Assembly (NCBI GenBank): GCA_018398765.1
Contig: JAHBMJ010005483.1
Location: 1 to 32,445 of the forward strand
Reading direction: 5' to 3'
DNA: 32,445 bases
Origin: Chromera velia
Taxonomy: Eukaryota > Sar > Chromeraceae
Made by a program: the position numbers and the translations under genes. This document shows, piece by piece, positions 12,810-24,917 of this stretch. Numbering within the stretch: the first letter of the stretch is position 1; every line of letters begins with the position of its first letter. The notes under the pieces are model-generated. The model saw only the letters and a list, made by a program, of their open reading frames with translations. It was not told the DNA's origin and did no database searches.

Positions 12810-14243
12810 GGCCGTTCTTTTAGCCTCCAAAATTGAACCTCTGCGCTAGCGGTCAGAACAATGCCATTGCACTGTCAATGCAGTTGAACGTTCATCTACT
12901 GACCTGCTTTCAAGGACGTCTGCGCAAGGACCTGCTGGAGCGGCCACCAGAGCAGCTCCCCCTCTCCGGGGCCCTGCTGGGGTTCCCACCGAGGCACTGC
13001 CTGGAGCCCCGAACCTCGACGTCTAGCCCCTCTCTCTCCCTCTCTCTCTCGTAACCCCCCATGTGCAAACGTTCTCAGGAGGATCACTACTGGACCGCAG
13101 TGGGCGCCGCCACCAGGGGAGGGGTCGTCGCCCACCTCCAGCACCGCAAAGAACGGTAAGTCTCTAACGACCTCTCGACCGCACCGAAACTCCATAAAGT
13201 CAACTCCCAGCTGTGCAAATCGATCGACAAGGGCCTGCTCGGCCTTCGTTCGCAATTGGCGACGGAGATTCGGGTCTGACTGCAAGCTGCGCAACTGCGA
13301 CCGCAGACCCTCCACTCCTCCGTCTGGCGAGCTCGATGAGGGCTGTTCACTCAGCCTTGCCACAAGGCCTGCATGGAAGGAAAAATTCATGAGGAACGTT
13401 GTGGCATATGTACATACTGGAACACACAACACTTCTTGCAGTGATTGGACGGGGGGCTGTCGCTTGGTGCCTCCCTGAAGCCAAGGCTCTTCTCCTATCT
13501 CAAGAGAAGAAGACAGACCCACAATAATTAAGAGAAAGATTGTGGGGCGACAGACTTGAGATCGAGGGCACGCGAAAGGCGACAGAGAAGGAAGGTGTCA
13601 TCGGAGAAAAACAGCCCTAGCTAGCGAAAAGGGAAGCAATATGGAGGAGGACGTGTCTATCGAAGGAGCTAAATAGGACACGGAAAAGATAAAGGAGGGA
13701 AACTTGTTCGCTCAATCACTTACTCAAAAGGGACCACTGCGCCGGCAACTGCCTCGCTCTGTTTGTTCCTTGCGTTTGGTTTTGCTTCGGTTGCCGTTCA
13801 AGAAGGCACCACACGCCCTCTCCCGCCGAGTGGTCGGTTGATTCTTCTTCAAGGTCTTCGTCTTCATCCACTTGGACCACGACTACTTTCAAAAGGACAT
13901 CGATACTCCTACTCGCAGGAGGTCCAAGATAGTCTTGAAACCGACGGGGAGCACACTCCAGTCCGTTAGGCGTCAATCCCGAAGGCATCCCGCTTATCCA
14001 AGAAGTTGTGTTGGCTGTTGACGATGCTGGTGTGGACGTTGTTGAAGAGGAAATTGGATAGCCAGCTTTGAAGCCTGCTGAGGGAAGAGTCGGCTTCCCT
14101 CTTTCTTGGTGATCGTGATCCAGGTATGGAAAGAGAGAGTTGAAACCGCCCAAGGTTCCCTCTGCTGCATACGCCCCTTTTTGTTGCGGTGGAAGAGTCG
14201 AGGGTTCAGAAGGCAGAATGAGACCTTTGATCATTTCCTTCAT
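5830..14243 (-). CDS. large disordered RNP-type protein with tandem PAM2-like and PPGF motifs
   Basis: Four exons: 14243-13724, 13368-12904, 12274-10835 and 10157-5830 (stop TAA), about 2250 residues. Donors are GTAAGT, GTCAGT and GTCGGT; acceptors are all TGCAG; every junction is phase 1 and in frame. An in-frame TGA two codons before the ATG fixes the start. The first ~330 residues are the most ordered part, with a helical segment (LRSQLRSLQSDPNLRRQLR, then ALVDRFAQLGVDF). The rest is low-complexity Ser/Pro/Gly/Glu with acidic runs, poly-Pro and a short poly-Gln. Three PPPGF motifs lie near residues 449 and 718-733, and two PAM2-like motifs near 1846-1880. PAM2 binds the MLLE domain of poly(A)-binding protein, and PPG-hydrophobic binds Smy2-type GYF domains, so I infer a cytoplasmic mRNP or translation-control scaffold. 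No catalytic domain is visible and I do not recognise an orthologue. Exon 2 may hide a 99-nt intron. Confidence 0.8.
6944..7050 (-). other. two tandem PAM2-like motifs
   Basis: The minus-strand product reads KMSDAAPEFKPRS and, about 9 residues on, TLSVDAPSFEPSR. Both fit the PAM2 pattern (x-L-N-x-x-A-x-x-F-x-P): a hydrophobic residue (M or L), then A, F and P at the required spacing. In both the usual Asn is Ser. The two copies are separated by an Ala-rich linker and followed directly by poly-Gln. PAM2 motifs bind the C-terminal MLLE domain of poly(A)-binding protein; binding here is inferred. Confidence 0.7.
10158..10834 (-). other. intron 3 of the disordered-protein gene, carrying dispersed element copy A
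   Basis: The intron runs from donor GTCGGT (10834) to acceptor CTGCAG (10158) and joins phase-1 exons. A second donor-like GTAAGC at 10826 would give phase 0 and break the frame, so the upstream GTCGGT is preferred. The intron holds element copy A and (GTCT)n tracts. Confidence 0.75.
10425..10665 (-). repeat. dispersed intronic element, copy A
   Basis: Read on the minus strand, the same sense as the host gene, this copy has an upstream block (TTGTCTTCAGTGGAAGCAG, then GTCTGTCGGGAGGT) and a conserved core. The core starts GGCGCTTAACTCTCACC, has the GC-rich heart TCGGGCCCCCTGCC, runs through a T-rich stretch to TTCATGAAGAAAAGAAGG and ends TATAGTCTGTCTG. Two more copies are at 17599-17812 (plus) and 30031-30184 (minus). 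A tail-like partial copy lies at about 10229-10310. Confidence 0.85.
11061..11913 (-). other. three PPPGF motifs (GYF-domain ligand type)
   Basis: The minus-strand product contains PPPGFEG (11891-11913) and the pair PPPGFLPLEPPPGFED (11061-11106). PPG followed by a hydrophobic residue is the known ligand of Smy2/GIGYF-type GYF domains. The motif recurs three times in one exon of otherwise disordered sequence, which makes chance less likely. Confidence 0.6.
12775..12807. repeat. (CT)n microsatellite in an intron
   Basis: An uninterrupted CT run lies within the intron between 12903 and 12275 of the minus-strand gene; the transcript carries it as (GA)n. Confidence 0.9.
12997..13095 (-). other. 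candidate 99-nt in-frame intron
   Basis: On the minus strand a GTCCAG donor at 13095 and a GGCAG acceptor at 12997 bound 99 nt with no stop in the host frame. Splicing it out keeps the frame and removes a GA-rich stretch that would otherwise encode an Arg/Glu/Gly run. GTCCxx donors also occur in the amylase gene. Retained or spliced, the product stays in frame, so transcripts must decide. Confidence 0.45.
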
Positions 14244-15113
14244 GGGTCATCGATCGAAGCCCTGCAGACTTCGATCGACAGACTGAGAGATTGGTGAATT
14301 CTTGACGAATTTTGAGAAACCCTTTTCTCACCGCCAGGCGGGAATTGCAGTAGTCAAGAAAGCGCAGAAGTCAAGCCTTTCCGGTGGCGGTTCCTTCTCC
14401 GGAAAATATATACACAGGTTGTTATAAAGGCAGAGGAGACACCGTTTCCTTTTGATTCCTTTTTGTTCTGTTTGTTGCTCTGTTTCTCGAAGCACGAAGA
14501 GTGGATTTCACATGACATGCAAACGCACATTCGGCATCGCCACCAAGAATTGTGCCACTTTTCTCTGGAAACAACGCACTGAAGGGAGCCCGATATACCT
14601 TCGATCTTGCTCAGGTTCAAGAATGAAACGTTCATGCAGATGTACGTTGGTGGGTGACAATAATTCAAGAATATTATCACGTACTTTCAGATTGTCAGAG
14701 CACTCATTTTGCGGCACCCACATGCAGTTAGATTCGATAATTTCGTGTATGGCTGACATTTTTTGGCAATTAGTATTGATTTATGGGGCCGACGCGACCA
14801 TACGCGACCTATTCTCGGACTCACTCTACTGCATGGGGAATATTGGCCCCGGAAAGAGCTGCCACGTATTAAGTGCCCCGCCCGCGTCGAGCACAGTGTC
14901 AGCAGAATGACTTCAATTGAGCTACAGCCATGCAGACTGTCAGAGACTGTGTCTGACAGAGCTTATACGGCCCCTCACAGCCACTGCCGTTGGAAGTCCC
15001 TTCACAGGCGTTCTTGCAGACTGCTCAGAATTCTTGACTTCACAAAAAACACAGCCCCTGTAATTTTGCAGAACGAGTTTGCAAGACCCGCACCAACGTA
15101 CAACTACCGCACA
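14244..15113. promoter_or_regulatory. shared upstream region of a divergent gene pair
   Basis: This 870-base stretch separates the start codons of the disordered-protein gene (minus) and the membrane-protein gene (plus), so it should hold both promoters and 5' leaders. A TTTTGCAG acceptor-like site ends at 15070, just before the plus-strand ATG, and would fit a spliced leader exon. A possible leader acceptor on the minus strand (GTCTGCAG) lies near 14267. No TATA box or other core element is clear. Confidence 0.4.
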
Positions 15114-17978
15114 ATGACTGGCTTCAGTTTCATGAACATCAAAATCGGCAGCGAGGACCTTCCCTACCTCATCGTGGGGATTCCCTGCCTGGCAGTCCTT
15201 GCCATCCCTCTGTGTTTCTGCTTGGTCATGTTCTTGCTTGCCTGCATCCCTCTCCTGGTGCTGGCCCCGCTCGTCCTCCTTTGCATGGCACCGTTCACCA
15301 TCAAAGACATCCCGGTCAGTCATGTTTCCCTCCGTATTCTCTCATGCTCTCTGTTCGTTCGTATGCCTCTGTGGACTCTGTACCCCTTTTTACTTGCAAT
15401 CCTCTCCGGTCTTGCAGCAACCCATGAAGCTCCTCTGGATTCCGGTGCTCAGTGTGGTCGTCCCTGTGGTTGGTTAACTTGTTCGCTGTCTCTTTGCCAC
15501 TCACCCTCGAGCCTTGCTTCTTTCTGTATTCCTGCTGCACGGCTTCCTACGGTCTCGGAAGATGAGTTTCGAGCGAGGGAAAATGTTCCAGCAGCATGGT
15601 CAAATTACGCGTAAATTCCATGGCGGTTTCGTTTCAACCGAATTTATGCCAGAGAGAGATCAGAGATCGAATGATCGAAATCGCAAACAAACATCAGCAC
15701 AGCTCTGCTCGAGCTACCTCGGGCTCGCATTCGCATCCCAAGCGAATAAATTCAATGAAACTCGTTTGCAAGTGCAAGAGTGATGATCCTTCACCTGCAT
15801 GTGTAGTTTCTGGGACCGGCTGTTTTGGCTTTGCGAAGAAGATGGGAAGAATCCTGTGATCCTTCAGGGAGATGAGATAGATCGTTTGATGTCTGTCCGG
15901 CACGTCCATCGAGCGATTGAAGTGAAGCTTCCTGGGAAACCGACTGCCTCTGCAGCCTTTCCTTCCTTCTTTCGCGTTTTTTTACTTTCGTTCTGTATGT
16001 CTGGAACCGCTCTGATTCGTGTTGATTCATTGTGCATCTTATGGTTTTTTCGTGCAGGCGTTCATGCTGGCAATCCCGCTTCTCCTTTCGGTCGGTCTTA
16101 TGGAGACAAACTGAGGTTTTTCTTCTCTTATTCCAAGGCACTCAGTGTTTCTGTAGCTCGATGGCTACCTCCGCACAGAGAAAGAGATGGGAGAGTATTC
16201 GAATGCAAGTTTTTCCCTTTGAACACGTTGAAGGTGCCAACTGCTGCTTGAAGTGGAACCCTTCTGTCTGAAGAAATGTCCCGGCCCCTCTACTTCATCT
16301 AGACCACGAGAAACGCGAATTTGTCGAAAGTGTGCGAAAAAACCGATCTGATTTATCCCCTGCCGTGATGTGCAGGGCTGCAAACTGTCAACATTCCTTC
16401 GTCTGCATTTTTTTATTTTGATGATTCATTGTCGTGTCTTGCTGTTGCTTTTGATTTTTTGATGCCTCCCTCTGCATGCTGTTCTGTGGTGTCGGTGTGT
16501 TTGTATGGGATGCAGATTGTTCCTATCCTCCTTTGTGTGTGCCCTCTTCTCTTGTTGGCCCCCCTGGCAATCTTTGCTGTCACGCCTCTGCTGGTCAGTC
16601 CGACGTTCTTCCTTTCCTTTCGTCTCTCTCTTGATTCCTCTCTGTGCTCTCCTCGCCTCTGCAACCTTCCCTTCTGACCGGAAAACAAACATCGATCTGT
16701 TTCTGTACATACATGCATATCGATAAAAATGCATCCCTCCTCCCTCGCGCACTGGCCGTCGGCTGTATTTAGTCAGACTGTCCCGTCTTGTCAATTAATG
16801 AGTCATTCCGTCAGGTTGCACAAAAGAGAAGAACCAATGCAGCCGAGAAAGTGAAATGTGTTCTTGCAGCGTGCTTCTCTCCACTCCATGCATTTGCCTG
16901 AATGTGTGTATCTCTTTACTCCATCCATCCGTATGCGTGCAGGTATTCCTTCAAACGGTCGTGGGCGTTCCTGTGTTCCTGCAGCACGTGGTCAGTACAG
17001 ACAGACAGACACAGTACTAGAGATAATATCAATACAATAAAGAAGGTGTCAGTGCAGCATGTCCACATGCACTCAATGCGCTCTCTCGATCGTTCGGTTC
17101 GTTCCTTGCTATGTTTCCAATCACCCACCATGCATGGTTCGTACTCATGGAGGTCCTGCAGTGATTACTCAGTCAGTCAGCCAGCCAGCCTGCAGAGACC
17201 TTGCTCGACCCCCCCCCCTCTTACTACGACAAGAAGAATAGGGAAGCCTCCTGGAGATTGTGTACTCGAAATTTTTCACATTTATTCATCTACGCATGCT
17301 CCTTCCGTGCATCTTTCCCTTTCTGTCTCGCTGCATTCCCCTGTTGCCCGTCTTTCTGTTGGGACTTTGCGGGAGCAGCCGTGTGAAACAGTCAACCATC
17401 AAGCTTCGAACTGACATCTTCAAACACACCTGAAGCAGTGTCTCTCTCTATTCCGTCTATTCGTAAGGAAAAAAAGAAAAGAAGAAGCCATGGAGGCGCC
17501 CCCAACCCCCCGTCTAAAGGCCACATGAGGGTGCCTGTTCGTTCCTTCTATGTTTGTATGTGTTTGTTCGAAGTGCTGCAGTGTACTGTCTTTATGCTCT
17601 CTCTTGTCTTGAGTGGAAGCAACGTGAAGTCTTGTCGGGAGGTCTAGAAGCACGGGGCGCTTAACTCTACACTTTTCGGGCCCCCTGCCTACGTTGTTTG
17701 ACTCGCGATGTTGTTCTTTTGTCTTTGCTTCTTTCTTTCTTCCTTCTTTCTTGTCCGTTGAGGCCATGAAGAGTAGGGAAGAGAACGAACCGTATAGTCT
17801 GTCTGTCTCCCTCTGTGTGTGTCTGCAGTTCCCTGCCGCGGGGACTCTGTGGAAGCTCGCCTCTGAGTCTGATGCCGTCAGCCAGCTGCTGGATCTCATG
17901 AAGCACTTCAAGAACGCTTGGGAGCAGAAGCCCACTGCTCCAGGAAAGGAGCCTCCCTACGCGACCAGCAGCAGCTGA
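15114..17978 (+). CDS. small proline-rich multi-spanning membrane protein, unknown family
   Basis: Six exons: 15114-15314, 15418-15468, 16058-16090, 16516-16593, 16943-16990 and 17829-17978, giving 186 residues and ending in TGA. Every intron is phase 0. Donors are GTCAGT, GTTGGT, GTCGGT, GTCAGT and GTCAGT; all acceptors end GCAG. After a short polar N-terminus, residues ~18-138 are almost wholly hydrophobic with regularly spaced prolines; an amphipathic, soluble tail follows (LLDLMKHFKNAWEQK, then a Ser-rich end). IPLLVLAPLVLLCMAP in exon 1 and CPLLLLAPLAIFAVTP in exon 4 look like an internal duplication. Four or so membrane passes are possible, or hairpins like those of oleosin-type lipid-droplet proteins; both are inference. 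The frame stays open upstream to the acceptor ending at 15070 (NEFARPAPTYNYRT), so a spliced N-terminal extension is possible. I do not recognise the family. Confidence 0.75.
16991..17828 (+). other. last intron of the membrane-protein gene, carrying element copy B
   Basis: The intron runs from donor GTCAGT to acceptor TCTGCAG. Its 5' half is unrelated simple sequence; copy B of the dispersed element fills most of the 3' quarter and stops about 16 bases before the acceptor. Confidence 0.7.
17599..17812 (+). repeat. dispersed intronic element, copy B
   Basis: This plus-strand copy matches copy A in order: CTTGTCTTGAGTGGAAGCA, GTCTTGTCGGGAGGT, GGCGCTTAACTCT, TTTCGGGCCCCCTGCC, a CTTT-rich stretch, a CATGAAGAG block and the end TATAGTCTGTCTGTC. 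It lacks about 27 bases found in copy A after the GGAAGCA block. It lies in the sense orientation of the host gene. Confidence 0.85.
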
Positions 17979-18277
17979 ATTAAGGAAGGAAAGGAGGAAG
18001 GAAGGAATGAAGCCATCCCTCCATCAGGACGGAACGAGAGGGCATGCAGAGAGGCAGAAAGTGAGAAGAGAAGGGGGGGCGCTCGGAGGCGAGTATCGAA
18101 TCCAATCCAGACAGACAAACCGGGTGGACGCGCTGGGTCTGAATGCGACGACAATTGAAAAAGTGTTTTTTTAGGGTTTGAGGGGCGGAAGGTAAAGATG
18201 GAAAGAAGATGTGGTGAGAAGGAGAAAGAGGTTGAATGAAGACAAAAGAGCTTGTTGATGTGGAGAGGACCCAATCA

Positions 18278-18283
18278 AATAAA
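18278..18283 (+). terminator. candidate polyadenylation signal
   Basis: AATAAA lies 300 bases past the membrane-protein stop codon and is followed by a GT/T-rich stretch. Whether this organism uses the metazoan-type hexamer is unknown. Confidence 0.35.
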
Positions 18284-19783
18284 CTCCAGACTGTTCTTTC
18301 TCATCAAGTGTGGTTCTCTTGGTTGTTTCGTTGGGGGGGGGGGTGTACGATCGACGTATGCTCGACTTGACGGGTGGAGAGGCGGGAGTGGTTATCTTTC
18401 TGGTTGGAGCGGGGAAGGGGCAGAAATACTTCCGGGGAGGTCTTGTTGTGATCAGTATTGGGCCAGGAAGGGGAATAGGGCTGGAAGGGGGGCGGGGGGA
18501 AGAGAATGAAAAAAGAGAGACCTGCCTGCCTGCCTTGTGGATGCGCCGCTGCTTTTTTTGCGCTGCTCTGTGTTGACTGTGGTGACACTTTTTTGTGTTC
18601 TCTATCTATTTACGGACAAACAAGTGATCGAGGTAGGTACATAGAATTCAGTCGTGCATGAGAGGAGAGGAGAGGAGAGGAGACTGATGATCCTCAAGGG
18701 AGGCCCATGTGTCGTTGTGGTCGGTGGGTCTGTGTGGGTCTCTCTTTCTTTTTGTTGAAAGAAAAAGAAAAAGGGACCAGTAATGAAGCGAGAGCCGGTG
18801 GAAGTTGGGTCTTTTTTTGTTCACACACCTTGCATGTCTCTGAAGTGAAATGGGGCAGGCAGATGCGACCTCTCTCCCTCCCATTCTTTCCGTCAATTAA
18901 TTCCTTTCGTCTTTCCTCTTGACCTCCTACGTGCTTTCACCTACCTTCCTTTCAGGCAAACCTTCTGGCCTCAGTTTGGTTTCGTGGAGGGAGGCAGGGA
19001 TGTGTGGAAAAGGAAGGGAACGACCTCTGCCTTTATCTTTCCCCTTCCTCCTTTCTTCATGCATGTTTCCTTTGTTTGTTTGTTTGTGTCTGCTTCCTCT
19101 TTCTTTCTTTCTTTGATCGAACTGCATGCATAACTCGGTTCGGTTTTTTTAGTTCTGCCCTGTTTTAAGTCAAAGCACTTTTAAATGTGTATCGAATAGT
19201 CGATCAGTCGATCGATCAACAGATAGACTTGAGCCACTTGCCTGCCTGCCTGTGTGGGTGGGTGGGAGGGAGGGTGGGTACCGTCTTGCTTGCATGGTCC
19301 CGTTGCTGTGCGGGCGCTCATGTTCTCTTTTGTTCTCTGGTGCATTTTCGTGTCAGATTGGTTCATTCTCTCTGTGTGTGTGTGTGTGTGTGTGTCTGCC
19401 TGGCTGTGCCTGCTGCCTGCTCTGTTTGCCCGACGGTGTTCTCGAAAAGGACTGCTGGTGACAATTTTGACCCGTGCATTGCTGCTTCTGTCTGTTTGCT
19501 CTTTTCTTTCCAAAACTCAAGTCTTTGAACACCCACCTCTTTCTTCCTTTCTTTTCTTTCCTTTCTTTGTTCGCTCCCTTCTTTCTTGTGCCTTTCTTCT
19601 TTCTTCTTTCTTTCTTCTTCTGGCTTTCAAACGCCCTCAGATGGTTTGCATGTGTGAGTGTCAATTCCTTCCTTGACGTGTTCCCGACAAAAAAGAGGGG
19701 AACGGAGGGAATGGAAAGTCAGATTCGTCCCTCTCACGTGCTTGTATAGAATCAACAAAGACAACCAGTTAGACACGAACGTT

Positions 19784-19853
19784 CATGCCTAGTAGGAAGT
19801 ATAGGAAGTATCGATCCTACTACGTTACTACTAGGTTACAGGTATATTGATTC

Positions 19854-19889
<36 letters not shown>

Positions 19890-20191
19890 AGTAATAATTG
19901 AGAAGTGATTAATATACATCATTTTAGTGGTACCCGGGAGCACTGTCACCGTTTTGCTAGCCGTAACTAAGCCGTTTAGTCCTATAGGGGTCTTATATCT
20001 AGTCTTATATTGTCTGGAACCCACCCTATAAGATGTTAATTGTATTTAACAGTATTTTCATTGACACATAAATTATAAGTGATAAGTGATTTAGTGGTGC
20101 CCTAGAGCACTGTCGCCGTTTTATTTTATAGAGGTCGCCCCCACAAACATATAAAGATAACAATGTCAATCAATCAATCAATCAATCAATG
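19784..20191. repeat. AT-rich element with inverted TTGA/TCAA arrays and an internal 32-bp duplication
   Basis: A (TTGA)n array at about 19850-19886 faces a (TCAA)n array at about 20166-20191, making inverted ends around ~280 bases of AT-rich DNA. Inside, a 32-base sequence starting TTAGTGGT and ending CCGTTTT occurs twice in direct orientation (19924-19955 and 20091-20122) with about four differences. Just outside, CCTAGTAG (from 19787) and CTACTAGG (near 19827) form a hairpin-capable inverted repeat. The layout resembles a non-autonomous transposable element; there is no coding sequence. Confidence 0.55.
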
Positions 20192-20346
20192 TCATTATCA
20201 ATCTGCCAGTGATTCATCAGAACGCTTTTCTGTAGCTAGGCTTTTATGAAAAACTGTACATCAAACACTTACAGAATAGATCTAGGAATAGATTTGTTGC
20301 TTGGGTACACAATATACTACGATGAAATAAACCGGCCGCAGTTAGT

Positions 20347-22883
<2,537 letters not shown>

Positions 22884-23430
22884 TCTCCGTCTCCGTCTCG
22901 TCTCGTCTCGTCTCCGAGCTCTGTCCCGCCTCTCTTGTGCTTGCAGAGTGTGCACTACGCGACTTTTGACCGAAGTTCCCAAGTGAATGGATGTAGCGGC
23001 TTGGTAACCGATGCAACTGAAGGTCATTCAGAAGATGGTGTTTTATTGAACGGCCCGGATACGACCCATGCAGTCATGACGTCAATTGTCTACCCCATAC
23101 AGGATCCATACAGGGCATGCTAGGGCATGCCAGGGCCCGCGGCCTAAATTTAGCCAGGAGACGGCCGGTCATCAAACAATTCGTGAATATTTTGGGGACA
23201 TGTACAGCACTGCTGAAGTGATGACAGAGGGCGATTCGGGCCTGCGAAATCTCGCTTTCAAGTCTTTCCAATTAGACATACATGTAGTCCCTTGTTGATC
23301 CTCTGTGTCAAATCTGCAACTGAAACTCTCCAAAAGTCTTCCAGGAGACGGCGTTCCTTACCCGACCTAGTCCATTCAACTAACTTTGTGTGTCAGTATA
23401 AACCCGTAGCTTTTCGTTTCTTCTTTCCCG
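22884..23430. promoter_or_regulatory. shared upstream region of dehydratase and amylase genes
   Basis: This 547-base stretch separates two divergent start codons. It holds a perfect TGACGTCA palindrome at 23077-23084 (the binding site of CREB/ATF-type bZIP proteins elsewhere) and, at 23111-23140, three near-identical 10-base units with core AGGGC, the first two AGGGCATGC. Whether either site works here is unknown. Confidence 0.4.
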
Positions 23431-24825
23431 ATGGGCGTGCTTTTTGGTCTTTTTATTTTCCTCCTGAGCAACGCGGCTGTGTTGGTGCAATCCAAGAGCC
23501 CGTCGGAATGGGTATCGAGCCGAAGGACGATCTACCAAGTGGTGACGGACAGGTTTGCCCTCGGAGACGGCCAAGAAGACTTGTGCGTGGATGGGCACAT
23601 GTCAGAGGAGTGCCCGAACGGAAGATTTTGTGGGGGGAGTTTCGATGGCCTGGCTGATCATTTGCAGTACATTCAGTACATGAAGTTTGGGGCTGTGTAG
23701 ATCTCCCCAGTGGTCCAAAACACCCCCTGCGGATACCACGGTCAGAGGTTTACGTGCATCCCGTCTGCATGCCTGCCGTCATTTGTCTCTTCTACCGTAC
23801 AATCCAGGTCTGCTCATCATTGCCTCCAACAGCAAAGGAGTCAAATTTTTATGGAGTTAATGGAATGCGAGAGTGAGCACTTCCCCCCCTGTCCCTGGAC
23901 GTCCGAGTTCCCTGAGAGTGAAGAACCGCCGTCTCGCCGTCTCCTTCGCCTGCCTGTTGGTCTCTGTGTGGATCTTCCATGTAAAACTCTTCTCGATGTT
24001 TTAGATGAAACAACAGACACATAGGGGGTCCGCTTTCATTTCTTGTTGAATCTTGTGGCCCGGAAAGCGAGGCTGAGACTCAGGGCACTTCACAAAATTA
24101 CCCTCCCCAAACCACACAGGTGTGCGGCTCATGTTGGCAAGAAGATCTGCCGCCCGCACAAACCCCGGAAAGCCCAAATAAGCTGAGACAGTACTTGACA
24201 AAAATTCAGCGCTGGGTGAGTTTTCTTAATTTCGCTTTCAGGGCCATTCGCACAGACTGCGTCAGATCCCTGTGCCTGTCCCTGTGCATGCAGGCTACCA
24301 CGCGTCTGACTTCAATGCCGTCTCCGAGAACCTTGGAGGAGACGGCAGTCTTTCCCGTCTCCGATCTGAGCTCACTCGAAGAGACCTCTGGTTAATGATC
24401 GACTTAGTGGCCAACCACGCGGGCCCAGTGGAAGGCCGCGACTTCTCGAAGGTCCGCCCCCCTACCTCCTTCTGACAGCACTGAACGAACCTCTTTCAAC
24501 ACCCGCGTCCATCCAGCCAGACGTGCAGGTTTCCTTCCATCAGGATGATGCCGTTTCTGTTTCTCCACTGGCTTACGAACACACGTACATGAAAGAAAAA
24601 AGCCTTCACCCGGAGGAATAACACGGCTTTTCAAGGCTTGAAAAGACTCCCCACCTTTTCCTTCCTTCAGGTCAGACCGTTCAACGACGGTTCCCACTAC
24701 CACGACTTCTGCCCGATCGACTTCGACCATCTGGAGAGAATGAGCAGGGAGGACATCGAGAGGTGCCAACTGGCTGATCTCCCGGATCTGAACTCAGAGA
24801 ACGAGCAGGTGCAGGTCGGTTGGTT

Positions 24826-24917
<92 letters not shown>

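Larger units (their letters stand above)
17979..20346. other. gene-free stretch between convergent genes
   Basis: No coding sequence is supported. The first 300 bases are probably the 3' untranslated region of the membrane-protein gene. Bases 18300-19740 are pyrimidine-rich with G-runs, a TG array (19373-19395) and CTTT tracts. Bases 19740-20346 are AT-rich and contain the inverted-repeat element described at 19784-20191. Frames here encode only Phe/Ser/Leu-rich low-complexity peptides. Confidence 0.5.
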
